A DNA stretch of 64,000 nt, from NCBI RefSeq assembly GCF_020283565.1, contig NC_060060.1, forward strand, positions 73,145,257 through 73,209,256, in the 5' to 3' direction. The notes below the pieces were generated by a model. The model was not told the origin of the DNA and ran no database searches. It was given only the letters and a program-made list of their open reading frames with translations. The DNA is from Trifolium pratense (Eukaryota; Streptophyta; Magnoliopsida; Fabales; Fabaceae). Below, one piece after another: positions 23,245 to 33,912 of the stretch (the first letter of the stretch is position 1; the number at the start of each line of letters is the position of its first letter). The position numbers were made by a program, and so were the translations under genes.

Positions 23245-23817
23245 CTAGTAATACACCCGTGCTATCGCACGGGTCGTAACGTTACAGCCGATATTTTTTT
23301 TAAGTTACACTTTACTAATTAAAATTAAGAAAATAAAATATTGCATTAAGACAGTCATTTGGAAAAAAAAAACATAAGACTTTCATTAATATTTAATGAT
23401 TTATTTAGTATATATAATAGCAATTTTGAGATTTTTATAAGTTATAATTTATCACGTATGCAAAAGCATATTTTTTTACCAATGTATATATATTTTGAAC
23501 TTATAAATATTTAAGTATAGATTAATGTAAATTTTCATATTAAAGTTATCCAGTATATGTTACTTATCCCGTGTAAAATAGTTTTTTTTTTTTTTTTTAA
23601 AAAAAAGAGTTAAAATTTGTCTCACATATGATAATTGTTTTGAATTTTTTTTCAGTGATAATTTGTCCTGTATATGATGGTTATTTGAAAATTTATGTCA
23701 GTTATAACTTATCCCGTGTAAAATAGTTTTTTGAAATTTTTATTAGTTATAACTTATCTCACATTTGATAATTATTTTTAAATTTTTATGAGTGATGGTT
23801 TAAACCTTATATGATAG
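23245..23817 (-). mobile_element. Helitron 3' terminus and adjoining segment
   Basis: Read on the minus strand the end is a hairpin ACCCGTGCGATAGCACGGGT followed by GTATTACTAG and then T. This is the Helitron signature (hairpin a few bases before CTRR, insertion 5' of T). The last element base is 23245. The element would extend to higher coordinates; the segment up to 23817 is AT-rich and non-coding, and the 5' TC end was not found. Confidence 0.55.
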
Positions 23818-23819
23818 TT

Positions 23820-24073
23820 AAAAGAGAGTCAAAATCCTCTTCATTTTTTATTCTCTATTTTTGTCATTGTTAATGTTTTAAAAATATAATAATGTGATAT
23901 TTGGTAGATCCGATTATTTAATACTCCCTCCGGTCCTTTATTATAAGAAAAAAATTACTTTTTAGATCCACTAAATGTTAGATGTATCTGATCTATATTA
24001 TAAATTAAGTATATCAACCATTCTATAAATCTGAAAAATTCAATTCTTATAATAAAAACTAGAAGGAAGTATA
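23820..24073. mobile_element. Direct duplication, right copy, with complete Stowaway-like MITE
   Basis: The second copy of the 23057-23243 segment contains a full MITE at 23922-24073: TACTCCCTCCGGTCCTTTAT on the left and the inverted AAACTAGAAGGAAGTATA on the right, about 150 bp. It is non-coding. Confidence 0.7.
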
Positions 24074-24701
24074 TATTTTAAAAATCTGTTCAAAAAATGG
24101 ATCGAAAAATGGAGAAAACCTCAACTAAAAAACTAAACCTAAAGCACCTAAGCTGTGTCCTAATTAAATATATTAATATTAATAAGTACATGTTGTCAAT
24201 ATAATATGCCATGCAATATATTAAACCTTATCCTTTATATTTATATTATTTTCACTTATGTCGATTCCATTTCCAAGCAAGCATGATTATATAAAAACAT
24301 GGAAAATAGTCTCTAAAGTCTAAACAAGTAGTGATGAAGTTCTGAATCCTCATGCAATCCAAGATTTAGTGATAATGATTGGCAATGGTGGTTGTGGTTG
24401 AAAAACATGGGATGCAACTCACGGCTGATTATAACTATTTGACCACTGATGCACCATCCTTGTTCTCAAGTTTATGAGACCAAAAGCATTAAGGAATTGA
24501 TAGTGCCAATATTTTATACATCCATGTTGGAATCTTTTGAAAAACTATAATACTACTAACAAAGTAACAACTATATAATTGAAAATCTGAGTTAAATCAA
24601 AATCAGCCCCATCAATTACATCTCAAATTACGTGCAATTGCCTGTGTTCCACAGGACAAAATAAATATTTCACCTAATAAAAATTACCAATAGTATATAT
24701 A
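24074..24701. other. Gene-free AT-rich stretch
   Basis: No repeat with both ends, no credible open frame and no RNA gene were recognised here. Confidence 0.5.
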
Positions 24702-24710
24702 ATATATTAA

Positions 24711-24878
24711 GGAAAATGCTAAACAGTGCCCCGGGGTATTGTTTAAGGAACCAAATATAGTAATATCATATTAAAGTTTGTGCAGTCAACGCCTCGAAAG
24801 TCTAAAAAGTGTTATTTTCAATTTTAAAATTTCCTTTTTTGGTTTCCTTAACCACGGGGGCACTGGTTAGCATGACCC
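24711..24878. mobile_element. 168-bp Mutator-type MITE, exact 9-bp TSD
   Basis: Duplication ATATATTAA lies at 24702-24710 and 24879-24887. The ends are GGAAAATGCTAAACAGTGCC on the left and the complement of GGGCACTGGTTAGCATGACCC on the right. The inner arms (TTTAAGGAACC and GGTTTCCTTAA) also pair. A related left end occurs at about 20927. Confidence 0.8.
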
Positions 24879-24887
24879 ATATATTAA

Positions 24888-26170
24888 TTACATATCATAT
24901 ATAATTTCAGTCAATTCTGATAAAAGACGTATCTCAAGATCTAACATATATTACTATTTGATACTAATACGGGATTATATATATTAAATTATATTACTAG
25001 TAGTATATATAAAATATATCAATTACTTGTAACCAAAAAAAATAAATATCAATTACATATTATATACGATCTCGGACACTTCAGATCGAAGGTGTATCTC
25101 AAGACCTAACATTCATTAATTCTTCTTCAAGCATAGTCTAGAAAGTCACCCTTAAATAAAACTATACTTTCCCATCCCAAATTATAAGGGAAAATTGGTC
25201 AAAGAAAATTGATGTATTTGGTTAAAAATTTGGATTAAATACATCAATTTTTGTTGACCAATTTTTTCTTATATTTTGGGACGGAAGGAATATATCGTAG
25301 GAGTTAGAAATTTTGAATTAAAGATGGTATGTGGTAACAAGCACCCATGGAAAACATGATAACTTCGTAACGGAACCGACAACAAACAGATATCTTAGGA
25401 AAATGGGATGATCACATGCATGACAATATATATTACACTTACACATACATATGGGTCGATATATCATTTACTTAAAACATGGTGGACCAAACTTAAGGGA
25501 ATGTAACATTTAAGAGGTGCACATCACATCACTTCAGCCACCATGGTCCCACTTTTGTTCCCTCACTTCATCATTCATCCAATCCATGTCTGCCACGTGC
25601 ACCTACTTTTGGATATCGTGCTAGTTTTCTTCCTTCTTTGTCTTGGTCAAATTTGTTACTGTAATTGACATACTACACCCATGTCTTTCTGTTACACAAT
25701 TTATCACATTGTCTAACTGTTTCTTTCGACTTCTATATCAAAGTGAAAAAAAAAAGCTTCTTATGTCATGACATATTAATTAAAATTTAAATATTAGGAC
25801 AACTTATGCATTAAATCATCATTATTATCGGTCCACAGTGGACCGGTACATTAAAGTTGTTTAAAATATTAAAGATGAGTGCTTTTAGAAGTAGAAGTTT
25901 ACGAGTGTTATTAAAGTAAAAAATAAAATAAAATATCTCTCTGTATTAAAATATAAATAAAAAGGGATCATAAAAGTGATGTATTTGAACTAAATTTTAA
26001 ACTAAATTCATCAACTTTTGTTGACCACTTTTTGCTTATATGTTAGGACGGAGGGAGTATGTACAAAAAAAACGTAAAAAAAAATAAAAAATTACAACCT
26101 TTTTATTTATATTTTATCTATGAATTTCAGATTATATAACTCTTTTTTTTTTAGAATTGGAGGGTTACTA
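24888..26170. other. Intergenic stretch with two Stowaway-like MITEs
   Basis: 25164-25294 is a MITE with TACTTTCCCATCCCAAATTA on the left facing ATATTTTGGGACGGAAGGAA on the right. 25960-26060 is a partial relative that keeps the right end GTTAGGACGGAGGGAGTATG. The remainder shows no gene. Confidence 0.55.
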
Positions 26171-26179
26171 TAAAAAAAA

Positions 26180-28162
26180 GGGGGCTGCTAATTTAGACCC
26201 AGTTGGGTCTAAATTAGCAAGGTGCACCTTTTGAGTTGGACAAAAATATCCATTTTTTTAATTTTTGAAACAATAAAGCAAAAGGGGCACTTCTGTAATT
26301 TTCCTCTATTTCACACGCACCCCCATTTCTTTTCCCACCCCCAGGACACGTGGCAAGCTGTAAGCCACAAAAAACAGGCGCGTGCAACACACGCGCGGGG
26401 GGAGTGAGAAATTTTTTTGCATTGCATGGGACACGTGTCACTTCCTGGTGGCTCGCCTATTTTTTTCCATTTTATACTTTAAACTCGATTATTTCGTCGT
26501 AAATTAATTTTTTATTTTTTAATTTTTATACCAAAATTCATAATTTTTTTTTCTCTACAAATAGAGACTTGGTTTGTTTGATTTGGACACCGAAAAAAAA
26601 ACACAATTTTTCACTACTTTAAACTCGATTATTTCGTCGTAAATTAATTTTTTATTTTTTATTTTTTATACCAAAATTCATAATTTTTTTTTCTCTTCAA
26701 ATAGAGACTTGGTTCGTTTGATTTGGACACAGAAACAAAAAACTCAATTTTTCACTACCTTAATCTCATCAAATAACTAATAATCAACTTACTGAAACCA
26801 TTTTACCAGCAAAATGGTTTCAGTTTACAACTCTCTGAAACCATTCTACCAGATAAATGGTTTCAGAAGCAAACACAATTAAATAATTACTCACTGAAAC
26901 CATTCTACCAGTAAAATGGTTTCAGAATACAACTATGTGCAACCATTCTACAAGGTAAATGGTTTCAGAAGCAAATAACTAATAATCTACTTACTGAAAC
27001 CATTCTACCAGCAAAATGGTTTCAGATTACAACTCTCTGAAACCATTGTACCAGATAAATGGTTTCAGAAGCAAACACAATTAATAAATTACTCACTGAA
27101 ACTATTCTACCAGTAAAATGGTTTCAGAATACAACTATGTGCAACCATTCTACAAGCTAAATGGTTTCAGAAGCAAATAACTAATAATCAACTTACTGAA
27201 ACCATTCTACCAGCAAAATGGTTTCAGATTACAACTCTCTGAAACCATTGTACCAGATAAATGGTTTCAGAAGCAAACATTAGTTTTTAATTATCGTTTT
27301 ATCTCATTTAATTAACTAAAAATAGTTTCAGGTCTCCAAAAATTTCATAAAATATACCAAAAGTTCCAGAATATTATCTACTATTTTCCTGGTATAATGG
27401 TTTCAGTGGGTTGGTTGAGTTTAGAACACACACGTAACGTATTTAGTAAACAATAAAATGAGATTAAGGTAGTGAAAAATTGCGTTTTTTTTTTCGGTGT
27501 CCAAATCGAACGAACCAAATCTCTATTTGTAGGAAAAAAAAAATTATGAATTTTGGTATAAAAAATAAAAAAAAAAAAATTAATTTACGACGAAATAATC
27601 GAGTTTAAAGTAGTGAAAAATTGCGTTTTTTTTTCGGTGTCCAAATCAAACAAACCAAGTCTCTATTTGTAGAGAAAAAAAAATTATGAATTTTGGTATA
27701 AAAATTAAAAAATAAAAAATTAATTTACGATGAAATAATCGAGTTTAAAGCATAAAATGGAAAAAATCAGGCAGACGCAGTCATATGCTGACACGTGGCT
27801 GCCTTTTTCAAAAGTAAAATTTTCTCTCTCCAGCTTATAATCTAGTGTGGCGCAGACAGGATGGTAGGATGATATGGGCTGTCTGATCAATCAGACAGCC
27901 TTAATGAGATCACATCTTGGCTGTCTGATGGAAATCAACGGTCTGTAACCATGGTCCTTCCGTACGCGCGCGACACTGGATCCACGTCTATTAATTTTTA
28001 AGAAGGTGGGGGCGCGTGTCATTATTTTTTTTTTTATGTAAAATTACAGAAATGCCCCTGTTGCTCTATTCTTTCAAAAATTAAAAGAATGGTATTTTGG
28101 TCCAATTGAAAAGGTGCACCTTGCTAACTTAGACCTAACTAGGGTCTAAGTTAGAAAACCCC
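26180..28162. mobile_element. Long-TIR Mutator-like element, 1983 bp, 9-bp TSD
   Basis: Target duplication TAAAAAAAA flanks the element at 26171-26179 and 28163-28171. The outer arms pair over about 150 bp: GCTAATTTAGACCC and GCAAGGTGCACCTTTTGAGT on the left against the complement of AAAAGGTGCACCTTGCTAAC on the right. Inside them lie two tandem copies of a 150-160 bp unit on each side (26476-26772 and 27440-27755, inverted). The centre is an array of GAAACCATT palindromes. No transposase is present. The T/A-only duplication is low in complexity but exact on both sides. Confidence 0.75.
26791..27275. repeat. Tandem palindrome array inside the long-TIR element
   Basis: Repeated modules such as CTGAAACCATTCTACCAGCA followed by AAATGGTTTCAG alternate with short spacers (AAGCAAACACAATTA, ATTACAACTCT). 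There are about ten hairpin modules with a higher-order repeat of about 190 bp. The core is the same GAAACCATT/AATGGTTTC pair as in the 21640-22225 array. Confidence 0.85.
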
Positions 28163-28171
28163 TAAAAAAAA

Positions 28172-28836
28172 CACTAAAAGTTTACCAATTTTAATCTTAG
28201 TGGCACATAAAAATTGTTTAAACAATAACATGTGTATTATTTTGGTCTCTTAAACTATTTGTGCAGGATTTGATCTCTTTCTAATGCGTATTGTCTAATG
28301 CGTATTGAAAAATATTTGTAGGTAGAGATCAAGTATTTAAATGGATCTCAATTATATAGAAAGATTAATTCCTACATTTGCATGTAAATGATACGTAGTT
28401 TATAAAAAAAATATTTAAATTTTATGATTTTTTAAAACACCCGCAACAATTGATATTGTCGTTTAAAAGTAGAAGCTTTACAAATTTGCCGACTTTAGAT
28501 CTTAATTAGTGATGATTTAAACCTAGTTGTAATTCTTTTTCCTTCGCCGCCTTTATTGCTTTTGTTTTGTTGAGTGATGATCGTAGAGACATGTCTTTCT
28601 CTCGTAGTGTTTCTTAATATCTTGATGTAACTTTCCCTTTTATAAAAAAATAATATACAAGGGAAGATTACATACATTCTTCTTCATCCTTTAAGTCGAT
28701 TGACACCAATTTGACAAAAAATAAGAAAACACAAATATGAGTTGAATTTTGAAGCATGTATAATTATTTTATCTTTAAATTTACATCAATTAGATCACAG
28801 TGAATGACGGATCTTCTATTTTCGAAAGCGAACATA
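28172..28836. other. Gene-free stretch between two transposons
   Basis: AT-rich with no recognisable repeat ends. A 60-codon minus-strand frame at 28495-28677 lacks any family resemblance. Confidence 0.5.
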
Positions 28837-28844
28837 GTTATTAC

Positions 28845-29664
28845 TAGTGGCGACTCCAGGATTATTAGGGAGCCTGGGCAAATTTTTGGAGGGAATTTTA
28901 TCAACCTAAATTTCGAATATAGAAATATTTAAACTCTGTTTTTCAATATTTAATTTTGGAAGAAATTTTTAAACAAGAAATAACATGCAAGAGTATAGTC
29001 ATGTTTCCAATATAATTAAGGCTCAACTAAATAAGAGACTACAATGAAAACTGAATCCATATCGACGTATATAATTATATTAAACTACTTATTTATACAA
29101 TCAAAACAACTTAACAAATTTTAAAATTCAAAACACCATCAAGTCATCAAACAAAGATTATAGATTGAGAAGGTTTTAGGTTGTTAAAAATTAGAATTAA
29201 TTGCATATTTGATATGTTATGTTTATTTTAGGTTTCAATTTGGTCCCTTATTTTTTAAAAGTTTTAAGTTGGTCATTTTCCTCAAATTTTAGTTTAAATC
29301 GTCGACTTTTCTAATGAATTTGTGTATGTAGACCACTTAGGAGAGTACTATGTGAATGTTTTAGAAAAATTAACTCAAAATTTAACAAAAAGTTAGAAAA
29401 AATTAACTCAAAATTTAACGAAAACGACCAACTTATGTTGAGATCAATAACATAAGGAACCAACTTGAAACTTTTAAAAAATAAGGGACCAAATTAAAAC
29501 CTAAAATAAATATTAGAGACTAAATATCTTTCGTACGGTACCTTTACGAAATGCGTTTCTTTCTTTTATTTTTATTTTTTCATGTTTCTTATTATTACAA
29601 AAAAAAAAAAAAAAAAGGCAGCCCAGGCATGTGCCGGGCTTGCCAGACGACATAATCGCCACTG
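28845..29664. mobile_element. hAT-like non-autonomous element, exact 8-bp TSD
   Basis: Duplication GTTATTAC lies at 28837-28844 and 29665-29672. The ends are TAGTGGCGACTCCAGGATTA on the left and the inverted CATAATCGCCACTG on the right, matching the CAGTGGCGG-type termini of plant hAT elements. Subterminal GCCTGGGC/GCCCAGGC pairs too. At 820 bp it has no transposase. A second inverted repeat (29190-29535) is nested in it. Confidence 0.8.
29190..29535. mobile_element. Nested MITE (TTTGGTCCCTTATTTTTT arms)
   Basis: TTTATTTTAGGTTTCAATTT and GGTCCCTTATTTTTTAAAAG on the left face CTTTTAAAAAATAAGGGACC and AAATTAAAACCTAAAATAAA on the right. Arms of about 80 bp enclose a short centre that itself pairs in part. 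It lies inside the hAT-like element at 28845-29664. Confidence 0.7.
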
Positions 29665-29921
29665 GTTATTACCCAAGTTTCAAACGATATTTAACTATTC
29701 ATAATATTTATACAAAAGTGATGTGGTATTGATAAGCAATTATATTTCTTAAGCATGTGATCAAATAATCCTTAAATGTGTATCAAATTAATTTAAAAAT
29801 ATTAATCTCTATTTTTCCCCGCAAAATATACTCTAGAAATAAATATATCAATTAAATAATATAATTTTAATATCCATCAGTTTGGGCCATAATAATGAGT
29901 AGGATTGACTATTGAAGGATG

Positions 29922-29934
29922 CTATTTATAAAGG
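29922..29934 (+). promoter_or_regulatory. TATA box of the PADRE gene
   Basis: CTATTTATAAAGG lies about 90 bp before the start codon at 30023, which leaves room for a short 5' leader of 55-65 nt. The position is typical for a plant core promoter. Confidence 0.6.
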
Positions 29935-30022
29935 GTCTTTAACAAGTCCAAGTACTTCAATACACTCTTCTTCATTTTTCCTCTTCTTCTTGAAGTTCCA
30001 TTATTATAGGAATAAGAAAGAA

Positions 30023-31287
30023 ATGGGAAATTGCCAAGCAATTGATGCTGCAACTCTAGTGATACAACATCCAAATGGGAAAACAGAGAAGTTTTATTCA
30101 TCTATAAATGCAAACCAAGTTATGAAAATGAATCCTGGTCATTGTGTTGCTCTTCTCATCTCCACCACAATCTATCCAAACAAGAACATTGAAAATTCTC
30201 ACAAAAATAATAATAGTGACACCAAAACCAACCCCGTTCGATTAACTCGCATAAAGCTTCTTAAACCGACCGATGATCTTCTTCTTGGCCATGTTTATAG
30301 ACTCATCACAACTCAAGGTTAGTTGTAACCAAATATTTCTGGTTTGGTTTTATGTTTTTATCCTTTCATTTCAAATTTGAGATTGACTCTTTGAAATGTT
30401 TGCTGAGTTCAGAGGTTATGAAGGGTCTAAGGGAAAAGAAACAAGCAAAGATGAAACAGAATATGTTAGAATCAGCTCATAAGCATGATCTGGTGAAGGA
30501 AAATTTGGGGTTAGAGATGGAGAAAAAATCAAGGAGGTTTGACACACAAGACAATCAGGTAAATCCAAACCGATCGATATCTTATTTAGGTTTTCATAGT
30601 TCACAAGTTCGCAAGTAGAATTAGTGCATATTTGGAATCGATATATTTGACATCGATATATTTTATTGCCAAAATCACATTGGCACACCGTAATTCCATC
30701 AAACTCAATGTCAATCCATGAGATGCACTTAGCCTAAGTTCCTAAGCTCTATAAGTGACTTAGGGAGCTTGTATATTTGAGCTTATGTGAGCTCCTAAGC
30801 TCTTATAAAATTTTCTCCCAAACAGTTGTGCGCACTTATGCTAGTAGATAAGTCAGATAGTCTAACATAAGTCGATCCAAACAAACCCTTAGTCTATAAT
30901 TTCAGCTTGAGATTTGTCGGTGTAGTTTGTCTAATTATAGCAATCAATTTTGGTCAGGAAACATCATTTTTGCAAACAGTGAATTTTATCATTGGAGTAT
31001 TTTAAATGATTGGATTTGTAAATTGAATTCAAATCTATTAACACTCACAGGTGTTAACAGAAAAAGAAAAAAAAAAAATTACTCATTAGGATTTGACTTG
31101 TTTGTTTTTGAATTTGTTCGCTGCATAATTTTATGCTTATCTGTAATTGTCGTGTTTTTTTCAGGCAACGAAAGCTGAAAGATCGCGATCAAGGACAACT
31201 TCATCAACTAATAATGCTGCAAGTGTCACAGCTAAGACAAGATTCTGGCAACCATCTTTACAAAGTATCTCAGAAGTAGCCAGCTGA
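30023..31287 (+). CDS. PADRE (DUF4228) domain protein, 3 exons
   Basis: Exons 30023-30317, 30413-30558 and 31165-31287 join with GT-AG sites into 564 nt (187 residues). The N-terminus MGNCQAIDAATLVIQHPNGK is the hallmark of the family: a glycine-2 and cysteine-4 that could be myristoylated and palmitoylated, then the hydrophobic/HPNG element. PGHCVALLIS and LKPTDDLLLGHVYRLITTQE follow, also conserved. The C-terminal third is basic and Ser/Thr-rich and looks disordered, ending TRFWQPSLQSISEVAS. Family members are small plant proteins induced by pathogens and abiotic stress; their biochemical role is not established. A purine at -3 and the conserved MGNC support this start over the upstream in-frame ATG at 29912. 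Confidence 0.9.
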
Positions 31288-33059
31288 GAGACAGAGAAGC
31301 AAACAACTCAGAACTAAAATCAGCAAATAACAAAATCCCTTAATCCATGATTGCTAAATGATGTGAAAATTAAATATATTGCAATGCATTGAGCTTAAAG
31401 GGAGGCCAGAAAACAACTCAGAGATGATAAAATTATTGTCTTATTGGTTTATGCATAATTGTGCATTGTAAAGTTGACACATCCATGTCAGAGTTCATGT
31501 AATTAGCTATCAGTATTCTAATGGAATGAATCAATCTTTGTCATCACAAATTGTGTGTGCAGTGTTTTACTGGTTCAGCTGATTAAAAAGACTGAAGATT
31601 CAAATAAACTAATTTTAGGATAAATTGCATTTTTGACTCTCTAACTTTCAGAAACTTGCGATTTTGACCCCCTAACTTTTATAATAGCACTTTTAGCCCT
31701 CTAACTTTAATGCGAAATAGAAACTCTCAAACCATCGGCAAGTAACATCTGCCTAATCCTAAGAGGGGGACTCTTAAAGAAAGTAGTTCATCACTAAGCT
31801 AACGTCTAATGTTAGCAAGAGCATCGATCTTATTCACTACGCCATAAACACAAATAACACTAACATTTTGATCTAAAGACTAAAGCCATGACACAGTGAA
31901 TACGCGCTGCACCACACTCTAGCCACGAGCACACCAAACAAAATTACCATTCAAGCAACACATAACTAAAAATTGATCCAATTGGTAACGAGTTGACCTA
32001 TATTCTATAAAGACATGTTTTCAAATCCCGTTGTTAATATTAGAACTTCGTTATTGTTGGACAATCAATATGTAAGTATCTATGTCCTCTTAGAATATAT
32101 GGAATTGGACCTAACTCAATTTTACAAAACCGACTTTTGTCTTCACTTATAAACATATATTTAGATCATCTCGCAACCGATGTGAGACTAGTGATTGATA
32201 GCAGGTGGCCTGATCAGAAACATGATAGCAGGTGGCCCAGCAAATCGTTTAGGAGGAGGCTCTAATACAATCTTAAAATAGAGAGATGAGCCTAACTCAA
32301 CCTTACAAATCCGTTTTTTTAAGGTGAAGATTGTTTTCACTTATAAGTTATAAATATATGTTCAGGTTACATTGCAACGGATGTAAAACTCTTACTATTA
32401 CCCTTAATTTTTAAAATGCCTGATCCGACCCTTATAAGCTTTGAGATTTAATTCGCCTAAACTTTATATAAAGGAAAGGAATAAGACAAAATGGAAATGG
32501 CTTGCAGCCAGCTCACACCACTCGTGCACTTCCTACGCATGAAAGTTTGTTTCACTCATAGTATATTGTCTCAAAACAATGCATAGAATTCCTTTTCACT
32601 TTTGCTTTTTTGTTGTGCTTTAAAATTCAACAACATCAGGCCATTCGTCATTTCATTCTTTATTTATTTTTATTTTTTTGTCTATATCACTTATTCCCTT
32701 CTTTATGATGAGCAATCATGGAAGATATGCCAATAGATAATCCAGCGCAACACACTGTTTCTCTTTTAACATTACATTATATATACATCAAAATGAATTT
32801 CAGCATAGTCTCAAATAACAAAATATAAGTTGACACTGTTTGTCTTTATTTTCTTTTTAAAAAAGAACACATATCAAGTACATTGTATACAGGCCTTGGC
32901 ACCTTGCATATCTTATCATCATAACTGTTTTAATTGACGAGTTTACATTATCTTTTACAGCACAGCTTTATTATTTTGACAAAATGCAACAAAACTTAGA
33001 CTAAAAAGAATGAAAGCATTGAATGTGTAATCAATCAAATACAAAAAGCCTACTGTTTC

Positions 33060-33106
<47 letters not shown>

Positions 33107-33912
33107 CAGCGGCTATAGACTACAGTAAAAAAAAGGATCTATGACATCAGGTAATGAAGTCAACTTGCATGCCACCTTCATTATGAAATTCTTTATCCGG
33201 CCAAATGGCATCAACTATAACAATTAAATTGGAAAGCATATGTATAAAGTCTTCTCCAAATTATCAAGATCCCCTTTTCCTAAAAACTAATAGCAAGTTA
33301 TTAAAAAAAAAAAAAAGAGTCCTTGCGTGCTAAATTTGTCAACAAAAAAAAGTTGTATGTGTGTTAGTGTCTAAAAATTTTAGGATCTTACACCATTTTT
33401 GTCTCCCAACAGTGAGGACCTCTAGTAATTTGGAATTTAGTCTAGAGATAGTAAAATTTGATTACACATTGAATTCCTTTGGGTTAATTCCTATCCTTAA
33501 TAGTCTATCCCACATTGAATTGAATCGACGAGATAGGGGCGACAAAGCCTCAAAATTTGTCTCACGAAAATTATCACATGCAAAAGAAACATAGAGAATT
33601 GTTGAATAAAACAGTCCTATTGAATCAACACCCACAACTACTCTCTCGGCTTGCTCACACTTACTTTTGATGGTAGAATGAGTTCTATATATTTCAGATC
33701 TACAGTCACAAATTTATGATCTGGCAATCAATATTATAATCAGAACACGCAAATCTTGATCGGTGAAAAAACTACTCATGCACAAGAAATTTGGGTTCAA
33801 ACCTTTTCAGTTTATTCTAACATGGCTATCATAACATCCAAATTGTTGCCACAAAAATACAATGTAAAGAAAACTAGCATACAAATGGTCATCTCATTCT
33901 GCACTTTCAGAA
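31288..33912. other. Intergenic region, 3' flank of PADRE gene to end of SDH7 gene
   Basis: The first 250 bp are likely the 3' UTR of the PADRE gene. GATAAATTGCATTTTTGACT at 31620, followed by repeated CCCTCTAACTTT motifs to about 31710, is a common plant dispersed repeat. Around 31980-32400 two TCTTCACTTATAAACATA / TTTTCACTTATAAGTTATAA segments are repeated at about 230 bp, again dispersed repeat. (AT)n lies at 33063-33103. No gene was recognised. Confidence 0.45.
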
